Shown in pieces: positions 1-9,348 of a stretch of DNA of 64,000 nt. The notes below the pieces were generated by a model. That model saw nothing but the letters and a program-made list of their open reading frames with translations. It searched no databases and was not told where the DNA came from. Source of the DNA: Fistulifera solaris (Eukaryota > Bacillariophyta > Bacillariophyceae > Naviculales > Stauroneidaceae); contig AP026162.1 in NCBI GenBank assembly GCA_030295235.1, positions 558,001-622,000 on the forward strand, given 5' to 3'. The translations under genes and the position numbers were made by a program. The first letter of the stretch is position 1; each line of letters starts with the position of its first letter.

Positions 1-951
1 GGAATTTTGAGGAGCGCTTCTTCGTCAACATTTTTAAATGAAGCAACATTGACTACAGTTGCATTCGGTTGAATCCATTCGGTTGGAAGCATGTAGTTTT
101 TCGTGGGTACACCGGTGATGACGATAGAAGATTGACGGACGCATTCTTCCGGTGTAAGTTCGCATTTGTGCAAACGGCCTCCAGAAAATTTGTAAATCGA
201 ATTAATGTCAACCGAGTATACCTCTGCTCCGTCGTTGGCTAGCATGGCTGCCAGCGGGCGTCCCACAATCTCGGATCGATTGATGATCGTTACCGTTCTA
301 CCCTCGAGTTGACGACCTACAGCTTTTGATTCATCGTAGCAGTTTGGGCACTTTTCCAGAATCTTGACAACGGAAAGAGCGGTACACGGCAAAAGGCACT
401 TTTGTGACTGATTCGGGTAGTCTAAATAACGAACGTTTCGATACAAGTTGGTCCGATACGTGTGACAAAGTCCTTCCACATCACATTTGAAACTAACAGA
501 ATCGCGGAGGTAGTCATCTTGACTAGCCCCGGAGAAGGATTCTTCTTGTCCGAATATCGGATAATAAACAATAATGCCGTGAACTTTGGGGTCTTCGTTT
601 GCTTTCATCAGTTCCGCCTCGACATCAATCGCATCGTCCACACATCGTAATTCATATCGAAGACCATCTGACTCACAAGCCTTTCGCGTCCACTCGGCGT
701 ACTGTTTCGCTGCAGGATCTTTGTTGGCGAGTAGCCCTACTAAAAGCGGTGCATCTAGAAGCAAACGAAGGCTATTTCATGAGTTTTTGATTGCGAGTAG
801 GAACAGAGAGTGTTTCGTAAGACGTACCGACTCCGTGTGCTTTCAGGGCCTCCACCTTGTCACGAATTTCCTTTCGAAAAGGAGCGGCAACCACACCGGC
901 GTCTACTTTCACTCCCTTGGAGGGGTCTGCAACAATCACGGGCTTTGACAT
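1..951 (-). CDS. MTD1: NAD-dependent methylenetetrahydrofolate dehydrogenase (MTD1-like), 3' end outside window
   Basis: Oxidises 5,10-methylene-THF to methenyl-THF in one-carbon metabolism. Two exons: 828..951 (ATG at 951, MSKPVIVADPSKGVKV) and 1..754. The intron 755..827 has donor GTACGT and acceptor CTAG and restores the frame KAHGVG-DAPLLVGLLANK. The order of blocks matches the yeast Mtd1 type rather than bifunctional FolD: PAAKQYAEWTRKACES, KVHGIIVYYPIFGQ, CDVEGLCHTYRTNLYRNVRY, LPCTALSVVKILE and the nucleotide-binding stretch INRSEIVGRPLAAMLANDGA. The sequence VVNVASFKNVDEEALL runs into the window edge, so roughly the last 30 residues are missing. What is seen is the spliced frame and motifs; the NAD preference is inferred from similarity to Mtd1. 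Confidence 0.85.
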
Positions 952-1527
952 TCTTTAGCAACTTGGGGAAATCGTTGATATGTTTGTTGTGCTTGTATTT
1001 TCTTTTTCCGAAACGAGGAATAACGCAAAAAAATCGCTTGATGGCCGGGGGCGCGGCGCGATGGCTGACGATGAATGAGCAGACAGACAGGCAGACGACA
1101 CGTTGCCGATACCAGTTCCAGAAATTCTGGACCATAAGCAGCTTTTCTGTGTGAAACTTAATCGCGGACACTAAGGAATTTCTGGAACAAACGCAGATTT
1201 TTTGAGTGACACATAACCACAAATTCCAGAATTTCTGGAACGTGTATTTTTTATAAAAAAAAAGATTCTGGATAAACCAAAACACCGATAAATCGACAGT
1301 TTCTGGATCGCCAATAGGTTCTGAGTTCCGAATTCCGAATTTCTAGAACGTCGATAACCTTAGGAATTCTGTGTGACCGAAAACACCGATGACATTCCAG
1401 AATTTCTAAAACAATCGCAGATTTTCTGTGTGACGCATAACCAAGATGTATAAACCAAAACAGCGATGATTCCAGAATTTCTGGACCGTCCAAAGATTAT
1501 CTGTGTGATTTATAAGCACGGATTTCG

Positions 1528-1905
1528 AAATATCTGGAAGTCTCACAGAACTTCTGTACGACCCAATACACCGATTCCAGAATTTCTGGAAAATGCACAA
1601 AACCCTTGTCTGACAGAAATTCCTGGAAAGTGCACCAAAGCTCTTATGCGACGTACAGCACCTAATCCAAAATATCTGGAAGTCTCACAGAACTTCTGTA
1701 CGACCCAATACACCGATTCCAGAATTTCTGGAAAATGCACAAAACCCTTGTCTGACAGAAATTCCTGGAAAGTGCACCAAAGCTCTTATGCGACGTACAG
1801 CACCTAATCCAAAATATCTGGAAGTCTCACAGAACTTCTGTACGACCCAATACACCGATTCCAGAATTTCTGGAAAATGCACAAAACCCTTGTCTGACAG
1901 AAAGT
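1528..1905. repeat. 142-bp tandem repeat, about 2.7 units
   Basis: Units begin at 1528, 1670 and 1812 with AAATATCTGGAAGTCTCACA. The second and third are nearly identical over their full length, and the third breaks off near 1900 where the text changes to AAAGTCCCGATCCCGAAAC. Each unit carries one copy of the palindromic core and one AAATATCTGGA half-site. The near identity points to recent tandem amplification. Confidence 0.85.
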
Positions 1906-2535
1906 CCCGATCCCGAAACTTCTGAAATGTGCACAGAATCTCTGTGTCACCTCAATCACCTGATCGAAAATATCTGGAAGTCTCGCAGAACTTCTGTACG
2001 ACCCAATACATCTGGTCCAGAAATTCTGGACCAACCACAGAATTTCTGTTTGACTGAATACCGATTCCAGAATTTCTGGAATATGGGACAATGTTATCTA
2101 AAACCCAGACAACGATTCCAAGAATTCCTGGATCGTGCACAAAAGCTCTTATGCGACGTAAAGCACCTAATACAAAATATCTGGGAGTCTCACAGAACTT
2201 CTGTACGACCCAATACACCGATTCCAGAATTTCTGGAAAATGCACAAAACCCTTGTCTGACAGAAAGTCCCGATCCCGAAACTTCTGAAATGTGCACAGA
2301 ATCTCTGTTGTGTCACCTCAATCACCTGATCGAAAATATCTGGAAGCTTCGCAGAACTTCTGTACGACCCAATACACCTGGTCCAGAAATTCTGGACCAA
2401 CCACAGAATTTCTGTTTGACTGAATACCGATTCCAGAATTTCTGGAATATGGGACAATGTTATCTAAAACCCAGACAACAATTCCAAGAATTCGTGGAAC
2501 GTGCACAAAAGCTCTTATGCGACGCAAAGCACCTA
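1812..2535. repeat. Higher-order tandem duplication of about 363-366 bp
   Basis: The block containing AAAGTCCCGATCCCGAAAC at 1901 recurs at 2264 (offset 363). Downstream text recurs at offset 366 because the second copy has three extra bases (CTCTGTTGTGTC against CTCTGTGTC). Each copy contains several palindromic cores. It overlaps the third 142-bp unit, so amplification occurred at two scales. Confidence 0.8.
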
Positions 2536-3110
2536 ATCCAATACATAACCACGATTTCCAGACTCTCTGGATCGTCCATTAGATGAGGTTCTAGATGAAC
2601 CAAAACACGGATGATTCATTTCAAAATTTCTTTATTGTCCGTTGGTTATCTGTTTGAATTATATCCAAGGATTTCCGAATTTCTGGAACGTCGATAGAAA
2701 TTCTGTGTGAGCAAAAACACTGATGATGATTCCAGAATTTCTGGAATTGTCGCAGATTTTCTGTGTGACACATGACCAGGAATTCCAGAATTTCTGGAAC
2801 ATTCGCAAATTTTCTGTGTGACACGCCAACGCAACAGGTGCGCGCACAAAAACCATCCCGCAGAGCCATCGCCCTCTGAGCAAAAACTATCGTCATTATT
2901 GCTTCCTTTTAAGTCTATCGTTCGACCTTTGCTCTATCGCATATCGACGGACACGTAATAGGTGTAGTTTCACCATTATGAAAAGAAGCGGATATCTACT
3001 GAAGAATCTTTGCTTCGTTGTGCAATCTCATTTCTTGACGAACAGCCGAACTTCGTCGGCCATTCGATTTCCCCTTCGAACAAATAGCGTATGGTACAAC
3101 GAAAAGAGCC

Positions 3111-4190
3111 ATGTCAAGAACAACTGTCGATCATAGTCTCTTCTGGAACCGCGAAATATCCAGTAAACTATCGTATGATGCAAATGCACCTATTGTCAAA
3201 GAAGCCAAGATTATATCATTGAGTGATGTCAATGATCCTTCGAATGGGCCTCTGAACAATCCCACAAATGACCTACCCCAGGGAAGTCGTCTTCTTGCTG
3301 TCGGGGGTTCCATTGACGACTTTGATGTGGAACTGTTGAAGCGGGAAGGGGCGAATACCATCTTTGTGAGTCATCCACTGGCACGTGATCCTCTGGATCG
3401 TTTGTTACAGGAAATTCCGTCCATTGAATGGATTCATTCACGTTCGGCGGGGATGGACTTTGTAGCTTCACCCACGCTAACCTCTTTCCAAGGAAAAGTG
3501 ACGAATGCCAAGGGACTCTATAGTAGTACACTGGCAGAATACACGATGATGGCGTGCTCCTACTTTGCCAAGGATTTGCCTCGATTACTCAAAAACAAAG
3601 GCTTCAAGAACTGGGAAAAGTACAATGTATTGGAGCTTAGAGGATCGACATTGGGAATTGTTGGCTACGGTGATATTGGTCGAGCGGCGGCGCGATTGGC
3701 GGTTGCGTACGGCATGAAGGTAATTGCCCTTCGACGACGCCCCGTACCAGACGACCTCTGCTCCGTGGTCTATGGGAATGACAAAGAGTCTTTGAATCGA
3801 CTCTTTGCCGAATGTGACTATATTTTGTGCGCTGCACCTCTCACAGCAGAGACGAACGGTATGATTGGTAAGGAGCAATTTGATGCAGCGAAATCCGGAG
3901 CCGTCTTTATCAATGTAGGACGTGGACCGATTGTTGACGAGGACGCTCTCGTAGAGGCTTTAAAGGATGGCCGCCTTAAAGGAGCAGGGTTGGATGTGTT
4001 TGCTACCGAACCGTTGTCGAAATCATCTCCTCTCTGGGAACTGGATAATGTTTTGCTATCGCCACATAACATGGACCAGACTGCTACATTCACCTACGAA
4101 TCAACGTCCTTTTTCGTGGAAGAGAATCTTCCTCGGTTCGTGAGAGGCTTGCCTCTTCTTAATCCAGTAGATGCATCTGCAGGATACTAG
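3111..4190 (+). CDS. D-isomer-specific 2-hydroxyacid dehydrogenase family protein
   Basis: A 359-residue single-exon NAD(P)-dependent 2-hydroxyacid dehydrogenase, probably reducing or oxidising a small 2-keto/2-hydroxy acid such as glyoxylate or hydroxypyruvate. The Rossmann motif LGIVGYGDIGRAAARL lies at 181-196. Family catalytic residues are in place: Arg271 in INVGRGPIVDE, Glu300 in DVFATEPL and His319 in LSPHNM. RSAGMDF at 111-117 is the substrate-loop region. It resembles the glyoxylate/hydroxypyruvate reductase branch rather than full-length phosphoglycerate dehydrogenase, since there is no C-terminal ACT domain. An earlier ATG at 2978 is in another frame. It converges on eRF1 with 76 bp between the stops. 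The exact substrate cannot be read from sequence. Confidence 0.9.
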   Translation: MSRTTVDHSLFWNREISSKLSYDANAPIVKEAKIISLSDVNDPSNGPLNNPTNDLPQGSRLLAVGGSIDDFDVELLKREGANTIFVSHPLARDPLDRLLQEIPSIEWIHSRSAGMDFVASPTLTSFQGKVTNAKGLYSSTLAEYTMMACSYFAKDLPRLLKNKGFKNWEKYNVLELRGSTLGIVGYGDIGRAAARLAVAYGMKVIALRRRPVPDDLCSVVYGNDKESLNRLFAECDYILCAAPLTAETNGMIGKEQFDAAKSGAVFINVGRGPIVDEDALVEALKDGRLKGAGLDVFATEPLSKSSPLWELDNVLLSPHNMDQTATFTYESTSFFVEENLPRFVRGLPLLNPVDASAGY

Positions 4191-4266
4191 ATCATTTGAC
4201 GTTCGAACAGTATCGATAACCTGTAGATTCTTTGTCTTTATTATGTTAAGAGCTACATGGCGTCGC

Positions 4267-5652
4267 TTAAAAGGCGAAGTCACCGTCGTCGAAGCCATAG
4301 TCATCGCCTTTGTATTCATCGTCCTCGTCCTCGTCATCATTACCACCCTTGGCATGATCTTTACCTGCCGCATCCTCAAAGTTCGAAAGTTCAACAAAGT
4401 CAACTTTCCATCGCAAGATACCGCCAATACCACCAAACCCTTTTACAAATTGTGTTCCTTCGCCAGATCGATCAGTAACAAATTCCAAATTGCACCCAAA
4501 CTGCTTAAAGTTGTTCGCAAACCACTCCACCAAAGCTTCCTTCTCAATTGTTTCTAGTTCTGTACCACTTTCCGGATCTCGAAAGTGTTCATCATTTTTC
4601 TCTTCTTCCTTACTCAAGTGAACAACTTTCTCTTCTCCTGTTGTTTGATTGCGTAGAACATATCGGGAAACTTCTAGATTGTCCCAGATAATGAGGTCTT
4701 CTACAGCACCCAGATCTAATGCCTTGAGCGTATCTTCCACCATGAAACAATACTTGCCCGTGTCTTGCGAGATTTCGTCCATGTACCGCTGTAGTAACTT
4801 CTTTTCTTTCATGAGCTTCACATTTGCCAAAGCGTCCGCAGCCAGCTCAATGGCTTGATTGAACCCTTGTTCTCCACCGTAACTGACATCCACCAATTTG
4901 ACTACAATTTTGGCCAGACGAGGGTCAAAGAGATCACTGCGCATGAGCTCGGCTTTAAAGTCGGCGGAACCAGCCAGTACGATACCTCGGACGTTCGGTC
5001 TTTGACCGTCGGGTACAAACAACTGGGTCGCCATTTCCGCGACTTTGCGCACGTAGTTGTGTCGCTTTTCCAAGCGCAGACGGGCGAAACGTAGCGCGGA
5101 CTGACCACCACGGCCGTGTTTCTTGGGTAGATCGACGGAGAATTTGTGCAAGATTTCGCGGTTGCTGCCTTGCACATTGCCGTACAAGCAGCCGTTACCG
5201 TCCATGACAATGAAACCAAAGCATTCGTCATCCATGAGGAGTTCTTGCAAGTCTTCGGTGTGAAATTTGTTGTCACAAAGGTACAGCGATGTATTGATCG
5301 GTCGGAATGGCTCAAAATCAATGTTCACCTTTCGTTCTTTGCCGTCTTCTGTGATAACTGTGCCGCAGTATAGAACCAGACCATTTTTGGGGCATTTGGT
5401 GTACAACTTGAGGCGCTGTTGTGTCGATGTGATCGCCGATAGAACGGAAGACCGATTGACGCGTGATTTGATATTCGAAGCGGTTCCGTATTCGTCACTC
5501 AACATCTTATTGACTCGGCTAATCTGATCGCCGGGAGGAATAATGAGAGAAATCATGCTCGTTCCGTTACCTCGGGCAGCTTCGAGATTCTTTATCAGTT
5601 TCTTCACTTTGAAGATCTCAATCTGCTGTTCCATATCATCGTTCGTCGACAT
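4267..5652 (-). CDS. eRF1: Eukaryotic peptide chain release factor 1 (eRF1)
   Basis: A 461-residue intact single-exon class I release factor that recognises all three stop codons and triggers peptidyl-tRNA hydrolysis. Diagnostic motifs are present: NIKS at 60-63 and YLCDNKF (YxCxxxF) at 124-130 for stop recognition, and GGQ at 182-184 in [17 protein letters not shown]. The C-terminal eRF3-binding domain ends in an acidic tail ([20 protein letters not shown]) typical of the family. Length is normal (about 430-460). The window uses TAA, TAG and TGA as stops, in agreement with a standard code. Confidence 0.97.
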   Translation of the reverse strand: MSTNDDMEQQIEIFKVKKLIKNLEAARGNGTSMISLIIPPGDQISRVNKMLSDEYGTASNIKSRVNRSSVLSAITSTQQRLKLYTKCPKNGLVLYCGTVITEDGKERKVNIDFEPFRPINTSLYLCDNKFHTEDLQELLMDDECFGFIVMDGNGCLYGNVQGSNREILHKFSVDLPKKHGRGGQSALRFARLRLEKRHNYVRKVAEMATQLFVPDGQRPNVRGIVLAGSADFKAELMRSDLFDPRLAKIVVKLVDVSYGGEQGFNQAIELAADALANVKLMKEKKLLQRYMDEISQDTGKYCFMVEDTLKALDLGAVEDLIIWDNLEVSRYVLRNQTTGEEKVVHLSKEEEKNDEHFRDPESGTELETIEKEALVEWFANNFKQFGCNLEFVTDRSGEGTQFVKGFGGIGGILRWKVDFVELSNFEDAAGKDHAKGGNDDEDEDDEYKGDDYGFDDGDFAF

Positions 5653-6627
5653 GATTGCTTCGTTGTGGTATAACTATCGAATATGCGTATCAAGGCAAAG
5701 AATGCGGGTATTTCTGATTGTACTGACCCACTTCTTTTGTTGTCTTTGGCGACGTCTTTCTCGTCGATGGCCTCGTGCATGTTGGTTGGCCGACGGCTCA
5801 ACAAGAAACACACGCAAAAAAAGAGGCGCGAGGAGTTTCTTCAAGGTTTCGAATGCCATCCATTGTACATTATGCTCTTATAGTACAGGAGGTTATGAGT
5901 GTAAAGCCCTTCACCATCACCACAAAAAAGCGTCCGCGTGATCGAAAAAGAATCACGAGTCATACGTCCGTGACTAACTCTAATCCAGTCTTGGAGAAAA
6001 CGGACAACACTGTTTCGAGTGTCCAATCCGGCAAGCTCTTAGACGCTATTCAATCGAAAGGTTTATTTCAAATGTAAAAGATTATTAACAAAAGCACTTC
6101 CTTAGTTGCAAAACTATAACCTTCACGTACTGTATGCTAGGGACGACAGAACAACAGCTCATCATCCAACCATTTACGGTCTCATGACTGAAATCCAGTC
6201 GTGGGGAAACGGACAACACTTTGGACCACAGTAAGTTTCAAGCGCCCCATCCGGCAAGCTCTTCGACGCTATTCAAGCTCAATCGTAGACTTCTTTTCTT
6301 TATTTCAAAGTTATTGACAGCAGTTCCTAAAGACTATATAATCTTTAGGCAGCTCTTTCACTTGCGAAACAATGACCTTCATATATGCTTTAGGGACGAC
6401 AGCATAACCGCTTATCGTACAATTCCAGCCGTGAAGAAAACATACAAGTGTTAAGTACGGAGTAGCACTTATTGAACCGCACAGAGTAATACCGGGTAAA
6501 TATCAAGTGAATGCAGGTTTTAGGACGGATTGCGACGATGACAACTAAAGTCGAAAATTTTACTCCAGGTGCTATTCTTATCATAGTAAGAGCAACTATA
6601 TGGTCGACTAAGGTCAGATTATCAAAG
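5653..6627. repeat. Gene-free stretch with two diverged copies of a dispersed repeat
   Basis: Two related segments lie head to tail. Copy 1 (about 5960-6160) and copy 2 (about 6183-6420) share, in order: a TGACT...CCAGTC hairpin-like start, AAACGGACAACACT, a CCGGCAAGCTCTT(A/C)GACGCTATTCAA block, TTTATTTCAAA, then ACCTTCA(C/T)(G/A)TA and AGGGACGACAG. A related copy is found near 44920-45130. No open frame is supported here. The first 100 bp upstream of 5652 presumably hold the eRF1 promoter. Confidence 0.6.
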
Positions 6628-8062
6628 TTATCGCGAAACGCGATAGAGATAGCGGCCCACAGATTGTCCCCAACGCGAATAACATCGTGCATTAGGGTGA
6701 ACGCCGTCGATGGCGATCAAGGCCCCTTCCTCCATTGCTTTCAATACGTTTCCTTTCATGCCACTTTTCATGCGCGGTGCGTACCAAGATTCTAACTCTG
6801 CCTTTGACAGTGGAACATACATGACATCATTTGATGGAAATGTATCCACAACAACTTTTTTTGGGATTCCCAAAAGCCAACCACCATGTCAATGAAGAAG
6901 AGCAATGGGAATATGTTCAGCGGGGAATTGTAATGTATCATTTGCGTTGGCAATGCCGGTAGAATTACTTTCGATCCCGGAGAGAGCCGTCGGATTTCGA
7001 GAATAAGATCATTGAGTAGCCCACGAAAATCTTTGGGTGTCAAAGGCTTGAGTGGGTTGGCCACTACCTGCTTCAAATCATTCAATCCGCACAAAATGAC
7101 GACACAGTCCGGTGCGCGGCCTGCTTGAACCTCTTGTTCCAAAACAGGAAGACACAAGTCGCGAATGTGGACCACGGTGCCGCCATCCACACCGGCCGAC
7201 CTCCAACTCACCGGATGATCCGACAAGCCCGCGAGACAGCCGGCTAGTGCCTGTGGGAAAGCGGGACTGGGAAGAGACGGTGAAAAATCTAAATTTTGGT
7301 AGAGCTGATAATCGATGGATTGATTCTTGTTCGCGTCGAAAATGTCCACCGTCCCCAATCCGACGGCCAACGAGTCTCCAATGACTAGTATCCGTTCGAT
7401 GTCCTTTTGCTCGTAGTGTTCGTAGTGGGTAATGGATCGGCTGAGTGGGTCTCGTGTTGTGCAAAAAAGGCGGCAGGGACGTCAAAGAGCTTGACCAAGG
7501 TTAAAATGAAACCGATGTGCAGCACATGCATCGAGCGATTAAAGATAAAAGCCACTTGTTGTGCTGCTAGAGGCAACAGAAGAAACAAGAATCGATTAAC
7601 GCGATTGATATTTCGCGTATATGCACTTGTCGACGATGCTTCGGATACATTCGTTTCGAGAAAGGATGTCTCGTCGGTGTGCGTATTGTTGTAAGATGAC
7701 GACTCGTATAGACCCGTGTTGTTCTTTTGATTCGGATGCGCGATTCCGACCGTCGGGCCCGGTGGAATGATGAGTTCACCAGCGGGGTTTGTGCGATACT
7801 GAAAAAGAGCAATGACGGCTTGCAAGAACGCAATCAAAAGAGAGGCAATTAAGATAGTTTCTCCAACTTTTTGAATCGCTTGCGTCGTCGCCCACAAAGA
7901 AAAGCCTTGGCTTTGAATGAAACTCATGATAAAATGTGGTTCTTTCGTTACTTCCGAGGCCAGCGCAGTGTCTGTCATCGGATATGTCATGATGACTGGC
8001 GCAACAGCAAGTCCGCCTTTTGCTGGAAAGAAGGTACTTCCGGGTAATATGAAAAGTTGCAT
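6628..8062 (-). CDS. Membrane-anchored SGNH/GDSL-type hydrolase, two frame breaks
   Basis: About 478 residues. The N-terminal half (ATG at 8062) has two hydrophobic segments, around TILIASLLIAFLQAVIALF and around FLFLLLPLAAQQVAFIF to ILTLVKLFDV, suggesting a membrane anchor. The C-terminal half has the SGNH hydrolase blocks in order: GDSLAVGLG (nucleophile Ser), DGGTVVHI, GLNDL (GxND) and DGVHPNARCYSRWG with the His of the catalytic dyad. Two frame changes occur, at the A6 run 7463-7468 and the A4 run 6872-6875 (plus-strand view). Both are explained by one missing base and reading continues cleanly on each side. The substrate (lipid or polysaccharide ester) is unknown. A genuine pseudogene is possible but less likely, given similar breaks in essential genes nearby. 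Confidence 0.7.
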
Positions 8063-8536
8063 GGCATGTCTCAACAAACTAAGATGCCGCCGCCGAAAGG
8101 ATCGACTACTTTACAAAAGTAAGGAACGAGATGAATCGAAGAGAGTGACTCTGTTTGCTGAAAAGGGTTCGCACGAACGCCGATTGCGAATTTCGAAAGA
8201 AACCGAAGTGGTGCAACAAAAAGTGGCGCGAATCTTTTGCGTATCTTTTTCATCCAGAAAAATCGACGTCCGATAACCGACGAATAGCAGACAACCAAAA
8301 CGCGCTTCCGTTCAAAGGTCATTTTATACAGTTTTGCGTATAGTCCAAGGGTCATTTTTGCGATCTTGCGAACTATCGAGCACACAGTGAAAGCTCCTTA
8401 CACGATCCGAACGCGCAATGAAACCAGCAATAAAAAGCGCAACAAAATCAGAAGCCATGACATTGACATGCTAAAGAGAAGAGTATTTGTGAAACGAAAA
8501 CAATAAAAGGAAGGAAGAGATCCAGGATACACAGTC
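8063..8536. other. Intergenic, divergent promoter region
   Basis: This 474-bp stretch separates the SGNH hydrolase (minus) from the small duplicated-domain gene (plus) and must hold both promoters. I see no repeat, RNA gene or credible frame in it. Confidence 0.4.
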
Positions 8537-9000
8537 ATGTCCGAAACAAAAAGCAAAGACGAAGACCTTGTTGAGGTTTCATGGACAGGCCGAAAGCTGT
8601 TGATCAAACGCTCTCTTCTGGACGGTTGGTATCACCAGATGTCTTACGAGGACAAAGTTCAGTACGTTAAGGAGCATCCTTATGCAGAGCAGCCCGTAAA
8701 TGTTCATACTTTCAAGCCGTTGAAGGATATGAAAATCGAAAAGGTAAGTCGATCACCCGTGAAAACTTCATAGTGTGTTATTTCAAAGTACTCTTTCTCA
8801 TCTTCTTTCAATTCTTCCTTGCACCTCTTGGCCTTTTCCAGATCTTAGACCCCGATGACTACGTCCTTATCAAATGGGCAGGAAGTAAGGTTCTTATGAT
8901 TCCCAAAGATTTTGTTGAGGAGTGGTACGCCAGTAGTTACGAGCAGCATCAGGACTATGTGGAAAAGAATCCGGACTGTGTCATCGAGGAATCTACCTAA
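8537..9000 (+). CDS. Small protein with an internally duplicated domain, function unknown
   Basis: Two exons, 8537..8743 and 8842..9000. The intron 8744..8841 has donor GTAAGT and acceptor TTCCAG and keeps frame (KIEK-ILDPDDY). The 121-residue product consists of two diverged copies of one unit: DLVEVSWTGRKLLIKRSLLDGWY then SYEDKVQYVKEHP in exon 1, and DYVLIKWAGSKVLMIPKDFVEEWY then SYEQHQDYVEKNP in exon 2. The intron sits between the two units, which fits exon duplication. The pattern W-x-G-x-K-x-L-I ... WY ... SYE ... YV-x-x-x-P is conserved between copies. I do not recognise the family. There is no signal peptide or membrane segment. Confidence 0.75.
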
Positions 9001-9348
9001 CGGAAACGCTCTAATAGTCGGATCGAGCAATGGTAATACTCCATGTTCGTGGTCGATTCACTGCCCTGTAGCAATGTCGGAGTAAGCTATTAGATGCTTC
9101 TGAAAGGGCGTACTGTAATAGTTAATGTCTCTCCATGTTTCATTTGATCTAATGTTTGCTACGGAATAGTATTTTCTTCGTCGTACTTGTAGCGAATTGT
9201 TAAGAAGATGTTTATCGAGAAAATTTCTGTAGAAAATGTTCATTAGTCGTCTGAAATCTAGGAAAAAACCTGATGTCTACGTGTGCCTAGGTCTAACGCT
9301 CTTTTTCAGCTTTTATTAAAAACTAAGATGCCTCGTTTTGTTCATGCT
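9001..9348. other. Intergenic between convergent genes
   Basis: A 348-bp stretch between two gene 3' ends. It is AT-rich and contains no repeat or RNA feature that I recognise. Confidence 0.35.

Larger units (their letters stand above)
1090..2850. repeat. Palindrome-rich repeat region, core TTCCAGAATTTCTGGAA
   Basis: At least twelve exact or near copies of the odd palindrome TCCAGAA-T-TTCTGGA are spread through this gene-free stretch, for example near 1117, 1221, 1395, 1470, 1573, 1715, 1857, 2067, 2220, 2432, 2731 and 2782. A variant core TCCAGAAATTCTGGA occurs near 1117, 2010 and 2373. Copies are separated by roughly 40-75 bp of related but degenerate text such as ACAGAACTTCTGTACGACC. The same core recurs near 53.1-53.6 kb. 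Long open frames here (up to 219 codons) are by-products of repeats whose unit length is near a multiple of three. No transposase or reverse transcriptase frame is seen. Confidence 0.85.

Noticed and set aside
1466-2586. Long overlapping open frames on both strands (up to 219 codons) in the palindromic array
   Set aside because: They follow the repeat unit, appear in several frames on both strands, have no domain and repeat the same peptide per unit. They are by-products of tandem repeats.
1090-2850. CRISPR array
   Set aside because: Repeats are palindromic with variable similar spacers, unit lengths of 142-365 bp do not fit, no cas genes are present, and the context is a eukaryotic nucleus.
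5653-6627. LTR or other retroelement remnants
   Set aside because: Direct repeats here are short, and no reverse transcriptase, integrase or gag-like frame is found anywhere in the window.
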